This document shows, one piece after another, positions 27,827-38,339 of a DNA stretch of 64,000 bases (within the stretch, counting starts at the first letter, position 1; the number at the start of each line of letters is the position of its first letter). The DNA is from Lutjanus erythropterus. Its lineage: Eukaryota > Chordata > Actinopteri > Lutjaniformes > Lutjanidae. The translations under genes were made by a program, and so were the position numbers. The notes below the pieces were generated by a model that ran no database searches, had not been told where the DNA came from, and saw nothing but the letters and a program-made list of their open reading frames with translations. The DNA is taken from contig CM034595.1 of assembly GCA_020091685.1 (NCBI GenBank), positions 43,967,851 through 44,031,850 of the forward strand, given 5' to 3'.

Positions 27827-28276
27827 TACAGCACCAGTCAAAAGTCTGGACACACTTCTCAACCAGTTTTTTCTTTATTTTTCATAAGAAATGGTTCAGA
27901 TCAGACCAACAGTGTGTCATTAAAGCAAAAGTTAGCAGTTACCAAACCACTTTTGTGCACTTAGGTCGACAGGTGCGTAAGAGAAAACTATGGGTCGATA
28001 ATAAAAAGCGAGAAGACGTAAGCATGCCGTCTTCTGCAATTGCAATCCAAGATCATAACAACAGGAGCCAGTGTGCAAGAGTCTTGTTTAATTTTTAAGA
28101 AGCTAAAATTAAAACATTTTGACGTGTTTTCAGATCTTTTTCTTACGACATAATTCCATATAAATCGATATTTCTTAGTTTTAATTTCACCAGTATTCAT
28201 CTACAATGTAGAAAAGTAATAAAAATAATGTTTAAACATTGAAGAAGATGTGCCCAAACTTTTGACAGGCACTGTA
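27827..28276. mobile_element. Non-autonomous Tc1-type element with terminal inverted repeats
   Basis: The left end is TACAGCACCAGTCAAAAGTC followed by TGGACACAC. The right end is TGTGCCCAAACTTTTGACAG followed by GCACTGTA, its imperfect inverted complement. The start (TACAG) and end (CTGTA) fit a Tc1-type element with TA target sites. The roughly 450-bp interior has no transposase. This pair of ends is a familiar fish Tc1-related motif. Confidence 0.7.
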
Positions 28277-28499
28277 TTTATATAGTTACTGTACATACAC
28301 AAGCATGCAAATGTGACACAGGCTGTTTTACTGTTCGACTGGGGAAAAACCCTAAACACATAAACACTGACAAAATTAATATTTTTGATGGGTTTTGCTT
28401 TTCTCGGGACGCATGTTCCATATTTTCTAGGCAAATGTATTTATGACACAGTGCCATAATATCTACAATCTTGTTAAGTTTCACTAACAAGCACCGTTT

Positions 28500-29010
28500 T
28501 TTGGCTGTATTCAGACCACATCAGGCCAGAGCCTCTCTTTCACCTGAACGGGGGTGAGCAACCCCACAGCAGCACGGCGGCAAAAAGCTGAAACAGAGTC
28601 AGCTTTTGGAGAATTGAAACCTGATGTCATACTGCATGGCCAATCATGTAAGCCCATCAGCCTGAAATATCGCTGAAACCAGGTACCACCCAACTGGACC
28701 TCATGAATTGTGGACCGTACGTGCCATTTCTGTCCTTGCTTGGTTTATTTCGTGTGCCTCAGTGCTTCAACATCTCCGTCTGGCAGGCAGTTTGTGCTGC
28801 AAAATAGCGAAAAGAGTGCAGTGGTGGTCAAGAGAGCAAGAGAGTGGATAAAGAGAGGGAGCAATGGTAGCAAGAAAGCCAGTGAATCAGAGAAATAAAA
28901 CATTTTCTCATTGTTTCACAGCCCTTAACATTTTGAGCACAAATAAATCCGTCCACACTGACACACAATTCAACACTAATCACCACAATGCCTGATTTGG
29001 TCTGAATGTA
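28500..29010. repeat. Dispersed repeat, copy 1 of 2
   Basis: The segment from about 28,735 (TGGTTTATTTCGTGTGCC) through GTGCTGCAAAATAGCGA, GAGAAATAAAACATTTTCTC, TTGTTTCACAG and GCACAAATAAA is closely similar to 32,728-32,900, in the same orientation. The sequence 28,500-28,700 probably belongs to the same unit or to a neighbouring one. The class is unknown; it could be a solo LTR or a non-autonomous element. Confidence 0.5.
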
Positions 29011-29722
29011 ACCTTAAGCTGCCTTCTGACGATAACAGATTTAGTCTTGACCCACATGAGGTGTGGCGCAGCATAAACAGCTGAGCTAACTTTTAACTAC
29101 GTTTGTAAACTATATGCATGTTCATAAATCTGATGGTGCTGACATTTCACCATGCATTGTTGTTCCTGGCAAGATTGCGTAATGTTTTTAATGTTTTATG
29201 AAGAACTCTGACACACTTTTTTTCCATCACTCTCTTCCCCTTCCCCTGCTTTCATGTATCACTTCCAGCTACATCATCACATGCAGGTGTTATCTGTTGG
29301 GCTTAAAAGGATCAACTGAGGTCAAAATGTAGATCATTTTAACATTGAGTGCAGATCTCAGTGGCAAATGACCGGTCCGCCATGCCAAGGGTTTCACTTC
29401 CATCTAGTTAGGCACCAGCACCCTCCCCATAGGAAAACCATGGCACAGCCAGTGTGGAGGGGCTGATCATGTGTGGGACGCTTTTAGTGTCAACCATGTC
29501 AGTCATGTGGTGTCGACCTTGATGAATCTTGTGACCTTGACCTTGTGTCCCTCAATTCAAGTCCATCAGTTGAGGTCATTAGTTTTGTAGTGTTCACCAA
29601 AACTGAACTCCTTGCAAAGCAAAGATGCAAATTTATGCTTCTGTGATTTTGAAGATGCCAAACATTTGACCAAACACACACCAGACTGACAATGGAGAGA
29701 CAGGCCCAGTCCAGCGTCCACA

Positions 29723-29756
29723 CTCACAGACTCACAGACTCACAGACTCACAGACT
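29723..29756. repeat. 8-bp tandem repeat (ACTCACAG)
   Basis: About four copies of ACTCACAG in a row. Confidence 0.9.
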
Positions 29757-31400
29757 TTGAGGTGCATTCCAGGTCAGTATGTGAGGGCTTCAGACTGTCC
29801 CGCTGTCAGATCATCAAGTCCATGTGAGGTTCTCTCTCTCTTCTAGAGTCCTTTATGCACACTTTCCATAAAGTCCACATTTCTGCAGACTTTGCCTGAG
29901 TCAATTACCCACAGTTCATAAGGCTGTGACTTTAAACACGGGGTTACCAGGGTGAACTCCAGAGACGTTTTCTACAAAAGTCCGTATAAAGAAATTTATT
30001 CATCTTTTCTTCTTGAATTGAATTCTTAGCACTCAGTTTACTAAACAACAAAAGTGCAAAGCTTTTAAATCATTATGGAACATTTTCTCTGAAACTTCTG
30101 ACTGAATGTATTTAGATTTGTGTATATGTAAATGCTGTTTTTAGTCTGTCCTGTAGTCTTTGTCTTACATTCTTCTCATGTGTTTGTTTTGCTTTGATAT
30201 GTCACTAAAGTGTGTGAGGGTTCAGGGTTTAAGAGTTTAGGGGAGACACTGGGATTGAGCCGCAGATGTTACAACTTACAGTATGATGGATAACTATGCA
30301 TGTGTTTAGGTGTGTGCATGTTAACTTTTTACCATTGAGCTATACAGGACGACAACAAAACCACACGATTATTTGCAAACTAAAGTTATAGGGGCCAAGG
30401 ACATCTTCAGACACCTTATTTTAATTTTGGTGGGCATCTTAAGAAGAAGATGGGATTGTACCCCACTATAAAAAATAAATTTGGAACCCACGATTGCCCT
30501 TTATTCTCTCCATCGAGGTAGATATTTTCCACACAGGTGTGAGCCGTTACATAAAGACATCGAATAGAGCTTAAAGGAACATATGAAAGTATCTAAGAGT
30601 GTGGCTGAGGGTGGATTTTTCTTACTGAAATCAGTCCTGGTAGCTGTAGTGGGAGGGGGAAGTGTGCCTCATTTACTTTCCAGGTACTGAGTTTCCCTGG
30701 TAGTTATATGGTATCAGTGTCGGCAGTTAAAAGTACAAGTCTGTTTTTCTTTTCCACACATCAAACTGCCTGTTACTGTCTACACTTCCCACAACCTCCT
30801 GATGCAATTAATAATTTCTGACTAAGTAAAATCTCTATTTAAATAGAAAAATAATGTCCTGAGTGTCAGCTATCAGACTCATTCAGTAACATATCTCCAC
30901 TCATGTTTTTAGATATCTTCAGTTCATCAGGATGTAAGGCAGCAAAAAGCACAAAAGGCAAACGTCAATTTATTCTCAGAAGTAAGGAAAAAAAATCTTT
31001 CAGGTTGACAATTAGATAAAAGGTGTAGATATAGTGTGGCTGTGACAGTGTACACTGTCTTGCAATCCGGTGACTGTCTGCTTCCTCTTGTTGTTTATCT
31101 CGTGCTGCTGATTTTGCAAATTTCGGAGCAAATGAATGCAGTGTCTTCTGGTGTTAAACTCTGTGCATGCATCATTCTGTACAGTGACGGTCGCATTCTC
31201 AAGTGAAGTAACAATAAGCGAAACACTTCCTAATTATTAGGCCTATGCATCTACACCGCAGGAAGGATAAAGTTCAGATGCAGTGTGATTTTAATGGTCA
31301 ACAGACCTTAAATCTTATTTGCAAGACTTGCAACTTGTCTTCAGCTTTCTGCATAAGACTAGTGTGTCAGATTTAGGGGGATATACTGGCAGCATATGGC
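29757..31400. other. Intergenic, no supported gene
   Basis: AT-rich sequence in which no exon, RNA gene or clear repeat was recognised. Confidence 0.4.
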
Positions 31401-31725
31401 AGGAACTGAATAAAATATTCATAAGTATGTTTCCATCAGTGTATGATTTCGTAAAAATTAGAATTGTGTTTTCGTTAGCTTGGAATGAGCCGTTTATATC
31501 TACAGAGGGAGTGGGTCCTCTTACACAGAGTCCGCCATGTTGCACCGCCCTGTTTCTACAGGGTCTCATGACAAACCCAACACTGTCTCTTCAGCGGGCC
31601 TTTTGCATTTTTCATGAGTTCTGCTGCCTTTACACTTGGAAGAGGAGAGTGAGGTGAAAAGGATTTGTTGGCCACAATCTGCAACCTCACCACTAGACAT
31701 CACTACTGTTTAACACTGGACCTGT
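31401..31725. repeat. Dispersed repeat with 'GGAGTGGGTCCTCTTACACA'
   Basis: Contains TATCTACAGAGGGAGTGGGT, GAGTCCGCCATGTTG, TTTCTACAGGGTCTCATGAC and GAGAGTGAGGTGAAAAGGAT. This is a non-coding family seen widely in percomorph genomes, with a degraded relative at about 12,118-12,240. The 112-codon frame through it is not a gene. Confidence 0.55.
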
Positions 31726-32499
31726 AAACAGCTGTGGCTACTATTATTAAATTGTTTTGTGGTTTTAGCATATCAACAATGAAGGAATCAATCTCCGAAC
31801 TGTTCATGTTGCCCTGAGTGAACAGACATACGGCACATCCAATTAATGTGGTCCAGAAGCAAATTTGTTTTGGCTTTGACCCAAAAAATCTGTTGCAGTT
31901 TGATGGAACAACATGCCCTATGTATGTTGGAATGGTATGCAACCCTAGGACAAAGACAGTTAAGAGATGTCCACCTCTAGAATATACTAAACAACGCAAC
32001 AGACTGTACATTGCTGTTAAAAACTTTATTTGATCAGGTAGTCTTTTTGAGATCAAGATCTCTTTTCCAACAGACCAGTGACACACATAAGACACGCACC
32101 AAAATACTGTCAGTCACATGCAAACAACACCAGAAGCAACCACGGGACGGGTATTATTACGATCTTATTGATACCACTTACCATACTTGAATGCAAAAAG
32201 TTAAGACACAACATGCAAATATGTGGGAAAAAAAAGCCTTTAAGGTGATGTAACTGATAACTGTGGTTAAGGGCTGTGGTCATATCCTGAGCAAAGAGCA
32301 GCATGCACAGCCAACCATGTACCACCCAGGCCCAGCACCAGTCTGCTGATGCTATTAAAAACACTACAAGGAGCAGTTTCTTGTATGCAGACTTAATTTT
32401 TTATACTTTTATACTTTTGCATCTCCTGAGTAAAGGAATAGCAGCTTGTCACTAAAATGAGAATAGCTGGTCTGGTCTAACTTAAATGTCAGCCCACTT

Positions 32500-32970
32500 T
32501 CAGGGAGCCTGTGTCGAAGTTGCTGCTACTTCAGAGCTAACAGCTAACACCTTCCAGTAGCATTCCAGACACGGGAACTTGGCTTGGATTTTGAGGTAGC
32601 ATTTGTTCTCTCAATCTCTCTGTGTCTCATCTCGGCTGCACACTCGCAGGCGGTGCCATGCGGAGGAAAAGCTGAACCTGAGTCAGCTGTGTGTAGAAAC
32701 ACAGCACTCCCAGCTGCGTCCTCGCCTGGTTTATTTTGTGTACCCAGCTGCAGTTTATGCCGCAAAATAGTGACACAAGAAGCTTTGTTTTGTTCGGGTT
32801 GATGTGTCTGAGAGGGAGACAGAGGGGGAGAGAGAGAGAAATAAAATGTTATATTCTGATTGGTTCACAGTGGTTATGGTCTCAGCACAAATAAACCCCC
32901 CTGTGTGTCCACGCAACCCTGTGGCCAATTGCTGCAACCCCTGATTCTGCCTTAATGTGGCCTTGAGAGC
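32500..32970. repeat. Dispersed repeat, copy 2 of 2
   Basis: Matches the unit at about 28,500-29,010: TGGTTTATTTTGTGT, GCAGTTTATGCCGCAAAATA, GAGAAATAAAATG, TTGGTTCACAG and GCACAAATAAA. The two copies have diverged considerably. Confidence 0.5.
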
Positions 32971-33846
32971 AAATTAATTTTACATAAATACCAATAGCAG
33001 GAGGACCTTATCAGTACACAACAGTCTGTTTGAAATTCATTACAATTCAAGAGTTATGGAGGCTAAAATATGTTCTGGTGATCAGTGGTTTAAAATATGA
33101 GAAGACGTGATGTACTGAAGCTGCTTTAGAAGATGACATTTATGCACAAAAATAATATGATGTGATTCTCTTCTTGTTGAAGGTGGATACTTGATATACA
33201 TCTTCATAATGTCCACAGTGATGAGCATGATCTTCATCACACAGGTCACAGTGATAAACTGCATCAAGTTGTTTTAAAGTGGAATAAGTAGCATGAGAGT
33301 ACCAGGTATCTCCACAATCTCACACAGAGTTGATGACTGATTGCACAATGGTTTCCCTGTCCTCGTGAGTAAAACATGCTTCATTCTGATACAAGAAACA
33401 CGTTTGTATCTTCAGAATCTGTGCCAGTTACACGTGAGTTTGAAAATCTCACAGATGCCTATTCACAATTTCACTACCATTTTGTGTATGGAGTCAAAAA
33501 TATGTAAAGTAGAATAATGGGTTCTTGAAAATAAAATTTTGTTTTAGCAGCATTCGGCACAAGGCTGAGGTTATGCAGAGGTGAAGGTCAAAGGCAGACT
33601 GTAATAAAAAGAGCCATGTGTGTACAAGCTGCATCGTCTGCATGAAAACAGATTCTATGAGCATTTGAGAGATAATATTTTATATGTAGATTGTAAATAA
33701 TAACAGACCAAACACAGAACCTCGTGGTATTCACATTTTAATTAAAAGCAAGGTTGATGTGAGACCATGAAAACAGATCGCCTGTGTTCTATGAGATAAA
33801 CGTGAAACCACTTCTGCTCCCTCAGATGTTCCTACGGTGTCATACA
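32971..33846. other. Intergenic, no supported gene
   Basis: AT-rich sequence without a recognisable gene or repeat end. Confidence 0.4.
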
Positions 33847-34852
33847 CTGCATGGCCAAAAAAAGTCTCCACCTGGATTTAACTAAGCAAACAGGTAAGAT
33901 CCTTCCACTGGATCATTACTGCAGTGATTAATATGTTTCAGCTGACAACAAGTTATTCAACCCTGACTGATGCAGTGAGCAGCTCCTCATTTCTTAAACA
34001 GGATCGTGGTGAACCATCATCTTCAAGGAAGAAATGTGGGCGGAAAAAAATCTTAATGATCGTGATCAGAGATCACTTAAAAAAAAAATCAACAGTAGAA
34101 CTCACGGCTGTGTTTAACAGTGAAAGTAAGAACATTTCCACACAGTGTGAAGAGAACTCAAAGGATTGGGACTAAACAGCTGCATGGCCTTAAGAAAACC
34201 ACTTATCACTGAAGCTAATCAGAGAAAAGGGCTTCAGTTTGCTAGAGAGCATAAAGATTGGAATCTGGGGCCATGGAGAAACATCATGTGGTCTGATGAG
34301 TCCAGATTTACCCTGTTCCACAGTGATGGGGGCATCAGGGTAAGAAGAGGGGTGGATAACCTGATGCTCCCATCATGCCTAGTGCCTACTGTACAAGCCT
34401 GTAGGGGCGGAGTTATGATCTGCGGTTGATTTGAGGTTCAGCAGCATTATGAGCCAAAAACATGAGGTCAGTTCACTACCTGAATATCCTGAATGAGCAG
34501 GTTTGTCCATCAATGGATTCTTTTCTTCCCTGGTGACACGGACATATTCCAAGATGACAATGTCAGGATTCATCAGGCTCAAACTGTGAAAGAGGTTCAG
34601 GGAGCGTGAGACATCATTTTCACACATGGACTGTCCACCAGACCTGAACCCCATTGAGAATCTTTGGGATGTGCTGGAGAAGACTTTACACAGCCGTCCG
34701 ACTCTCCCATCATCAATACAAGATCTCGATGAAAAATGAATGCACCTCTGGACAGAAAAAAATGCTCTGACATTAAATAAGCTTATCAAAATTATGCCAG
34801 GACGAATGCGTGTCATGATCAAAGCTAAAGGTGGTTCAGCATATTATTTAAG
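33847..34852 (+). mobile_element. Broken Tc1-family transposon with transposase relic
   Basis: The left end, ACTGCATGGCCAAAAAAAGT at about 33,849, is the usual start of a fish Tc1 element. Frames on the plus strand carry pieces of Tc1 transposase in order: a decayed DNA-binding part (about 33,924-34,170), then ANQRKGLQFAREHKDWN, MWSDESRFTLF and LVPTVQACRGGVMICG (34,166-34,429). About 34,540-34,580 holds an FQDDN-type segment, and about 34,632-34,685 PPDLNPIENLWDVLEK. Remnants of all three catalytic acids (D in WSDES, D in QDDN, E in PIEN) remain visible. Stops and frameshifts break the frame and the right terminal repeat was not found, so it cannot be autonomous. Confidence 0.85.
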
Positions 34853-35805
34853 TTTATTTCTCTAATATTAACAACGTTATAATAATAATAATGTATACAG
34901 ACATCAGTAAAACAATTACACAGTAAAAAGTAAAAACCAAATAAATAACAAATAAATAAAATAACATGATATAAAGCAGCTGTCTCATCAGGATTGGTTG
35001 CATAGAAGAATATAATTTGGTATCATGTTCATTTTTATGCGACTGAGAGGAAGCCTGTAAACTGATAAAAGAATCAGTGTTTTCTGATGGAAGCACTTTG
35101 CCACAGTGGGCTGCTGCGGAAAGATCTTTGACACCACGGAAAAAAAGTATCACAAAATGAAACAAAACATTCCAGGATCAATCAATAATCAATCTGGGGC
35201 GAGCTTCACAAAGATTTGTTAGACTAGTGTGTTGTGTTAGACTAATCTTAATTTTGCTCATGAATTAGTCTGTTGGAAGTTAGACACCTTTCCCTCAGGC
35301 TCAGGTTTGTGATCCATGTTACCATGGTAACAATCAGTGCCACCAACTGATCAGTGGCACCCAACAGCAAAAAAAGAGGAAAACTGGGTTGATAATCGCT
35401 GGTTTGCTATGAAGAGATGACACCTCTTACACTAAACTTCTCAAGTAAAATGTCTTCATGTCCTTTTAACTGTTGAGTTCCTCGAAAAGACACATATTTT
35501 CCGCTGGGGCAAACAATTTTGAGCTATATGACCAAAATTTGATTTGACTTCCTTAAAAAATACACAGTTGTTGCTTCACAGCATGCTTTTCCTCCACGAC
35601 CACGAGGCCTGATGCTCCCTCCTCCTCCCAGGGAGAAAGAGACGGAGTGAGTCATCACCCAAAGGGACACAAGAGAGGTGAACCATGACCAGATTACCAT
35701 AGTTTATAAAAACACAGCGTGGTGGGGATATGGGCGTACAGTCATTTCATACAAAAACTGGACCAGAGCAGTCACTGTGTCACTACTGAAGGTTTTTCAC
35801 ACTGC
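34853..35805. other. Intergenic, no supported gene
   Basis: AT-rich sequence; a 103-codon minus-strand frame at 34,854-35,165 is low in complexity and has no recognisable domain. Confidence 0.4.
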
Positions 35806-36075
35806 ACATTCCCAGGCTTAGGATAGCCCTGGGCTAACTTAGCCCCCATTCACACACACCCTTCGTTAGCCCAGGTTAAGCTAAGCCCAGGGCAACATGA
35901 TTCACACTGCACTGCTGCTATCCCTGGGTTATCAGGATGTTACTTCTTTGATCTTTTAACCCCTTGTCTACCCCGTCATCCTGCTCTGGAGCAGGGCCAG
36001 GAGCCCTGGGTTAAAGTCAGAGTTAGCCCAGGCTGGAACGTGCCAGTGTGAAAGCTCTCTTACATAAAAGCTTCC
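35806..36075. repeat. Miniature element rich in 'TAGCCCAG' motifs
   Basis: It has many direct and inverted copies of GCCCTGGG, TTAGCCCAGG and CCCAGGG between TTCACACTGCACATTCCCAG and GTGCCAGTGTGAAAGCTCTC. The inverted pair TTTCACACTG...CAGTGTGAAA marks likely ends. A non-coding foldback-type element of about 260 bp. Confidence 0.55.
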
Positions 36076-36232
36076 TTTGCCTGGAGCCAAGTGCAGTGTG
36101 GATTTTCTGGATTCAGAGAATTCAGTCTGCTGTGGTGTTCATACACTGAACTGATAAACCAGGGAACTGTAGTGTAACTTTCTACTGGGCTAAGAGAGAT
36201 TTTGTCTCATATTCTGTCCATACTCACATAAT

Positions 36233-36238
<6 letters not shown>

Positions 36239-36286
<48 letters not shown>
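36239..36286. repeat. (CT)n microsatellite
   Basis: About 24 CT units. Confidence 0.95.
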
Positions 36287-36289
<3 letters not shown>

Positions 36290-36427
36290 CAGGTAGCACA
36301 GAACATTTTAACATTATTAAATGTATTCCCTGCCAAACCTCCACATTTTAGAGCAAGCTCTAGTCACCAGATCTGCCAGATGATGTCTTTTGGATTCAGT
36401 GGGACACTTGAAAAACTGACACACTTT

Positions 36428-36800
36428 AAGCCATAGTTCACCCAAAAATTAAATGTCCCTCAGTATCTCCTCCCCCCTGTGCTGATGTGAGGATGGATGA
36501 AGATGTCCAGTTCACAAAACACTCCCAGAGCTTCAGCGGAAAACAGCATTGCAGCCAAATCCAGTACAATTGAAGTGAACGGTGACCAGTTTTAAAATGT
36601 AAAAACAGAACACAAAAAACACAAAATGTCTCCATGCTGCTCGTGTGGTGTGATCCAAATGTCCGTAAGCTGTGTCATTAAAATTTGACCCCAAAAGACG
36701 CCACTTACACCATGTTTTTAGCCTAAATTTCAGCTGCAGCCTCTCAGACCTGATCTTCGTCCACACGCCTGAAGCGGGTACACAGGCTCTCGCCCAAGCA
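36428..36800. repeat. Miniature element, family 2, intergenic copy
   Basis: Begins near ATAGTTCACCCAAAAATTAA and shares GAAGTGAACGGTGACCAGTT with the copy in il21r intron 6. The two copies keep the same order of blocks. Confidence 0.65.
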
Positions 36801-37261
36801 GCGAGACACGAGATATACGAGATCTCACGATACCTTCATATCTGAGTTTACATGCTACCTGGAAGCGACTCAGACAACAGAGAGAGATCTGCTCAGAAAC
36901 AGTGACTCAGCAGAGTTGACTTCACAAACTTTCAGCAAAGAAGAAAATGTCCGAGGACTTCGACACTGAAGAGGAACATAACTTCTTCTGCTTGGGCGAG
37001 AGTTCGTGTACCCACTTCAGGGGCAGGCGGATCCAAAGGAAATGCACTACACGTACCTTTATCCCAGTAAAAAAAACAATAATAAAATATATTTGCTGTA
37101 ATAAGTCATAAAATGACCTCAGTGTGTCATCATAGGTCAAGGAAGCATGTGAAATGAGTATGTGTCTGCTTATGAGTCGTGACAAATCATTCTGGTCTGA
37201 TTTATTAGAACAAGAAGATGTTTAAAGTTAAATTGAGCAATATGGTACTGGGCTCTGGCTG

Positions 37262-37345
37262 TGTGAAATGTGTATATGTGTGTATATATGTGTATATGTG
37301 TGTATATATGTGTATGACTATACTGTATATATATGACCTATAGTA
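37262..37345. repeat. (GTATATGT)n imperfect microsatellite
   Basis: Alternating GTGTATAT and GTGTATAC-like units. Confidence 0.8.
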
Positions 37346-38019
37346 CACTGTATGGTCATATGGAGTCAGGTCTTTGTACAGTACCAATGGTTATTGCGGT
37401 AAGGGCATGGCTTTTCTTTTCTTTTATTTCCTCTCTTTTTTCGGTGAGTGTAAATGTTGAAGTGTTTATTTTATGCTGACATATCACTTTTGGAATGTTT
37501 GTGATTTTGGTAAATGCAGACGGGGTCAAATTAGAGGAATAAATGAAAGAAGAAGTAATACTAGTCATAAGAGGTCACTGTATGGTTTGATGAGCATTCA
37601 GATTATATGAATCATATGCCATGCACTTACTGGAGTTCAACCCACAGATGAAGTTATTCATCCCTCCTGTAAAAAAAAAAAGGAGAAGCTATTTATATAA
37701 TTTGTTTGTTGTTGTTGTTGTTTTGTTTTTTATACAAAATTGGTTCTTAAAATCTTACAGGATATTGTGGATGAGAAAACCACAATATCAACAGCAAAAA
37801 AAATATCTAAACCATAAAAAGACAAAGGCAACACTACACTTTCAAATGCTGGAGAATAAATAACATTACATTCTAAAAGAGCCTGAACTGTTTTACTGGC
37901 ACCATGAAGAAAAGCATGTGGCCAAAAGCAAACCAAAACGTAAAAGAGGAGAGAAAAAAATGTGACGTAAAAAGGGTTGATTTCCTGTGATGTAACTAGT
38001 GATAAGTTAAACCTCAGTT

Positions 38020-38071
38020 CCATGTCTCACTCACTGTCTGAGACATCAACACCAGCAGAACATCCCCCGAG
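38020..38071 (+). other. Probable untranslated first exon of the second receptor gene
   Basis: The sequence GCAGAACATCCCCCGAG ends at 38,071 and is followed by GTAAAAG, a plausible donor. An acceptor TATTCACAG ending at 38,318 precedes GTGGTACTCATG just upstream of the coding start. The 5' boundary is a guess. Confidence 0.35.
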
Positions 38072-38327
38072 GTAAAAGCATTTTTCCATTCACTACACAT
38101 CTTAGCATCTATATAACAAATGATGATTTTCTTGTCTTTTTAAAATTACTTTTAAAACTTGTTATATTTGTGAATTTGTTATATTCGTATCACAGAAAGA
38201 TGACGTTATTATTGGCATTGACTGGACTGATAAATGTCTTGTATTTCACAAATAGTTTTTACAATAAGACATTTAAGAGAGAGACTTTAAGGGAAATGTC
38301 TGTATTCATATTCACAGGGTGGTACTC

Positions 38328-38339
38328 ATGAAGACATGA
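38328..38339 (+). promoter_or_regulatory. Three-codon upstream ORF overlapping the receptor start
   Basis: ATGAAGACATGA encodes Met-Lys-Thr-stop. Its TGA (38,337-38,339) overlaps the receptor ATG (38,336-38,338) in the sequence ATGA. If transcription starts upstream and scanning begins at the first ATG, main-frame translation would need leaky scanning or re-initiation. This is read directly from the sequence; a regulatory effect is inference. Confidence 0.6.

Noticed and set aside
29723-29756. Short regularly spaced repeats considered as a CRISPR array
   Set aside because: The units are contiguous 8-mers without spacers, in vertebrate DNA; a simple tandem repeat.
31703-32095. 130-codon minus-strand open frame
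   Set aside because: No family match is recognised. Nearby TTTATTTGATCAGGTAGTCT and GAGATCAAGATCTCTTTTCC resemble a common fish repeat tail, so it is probably repeat debris.
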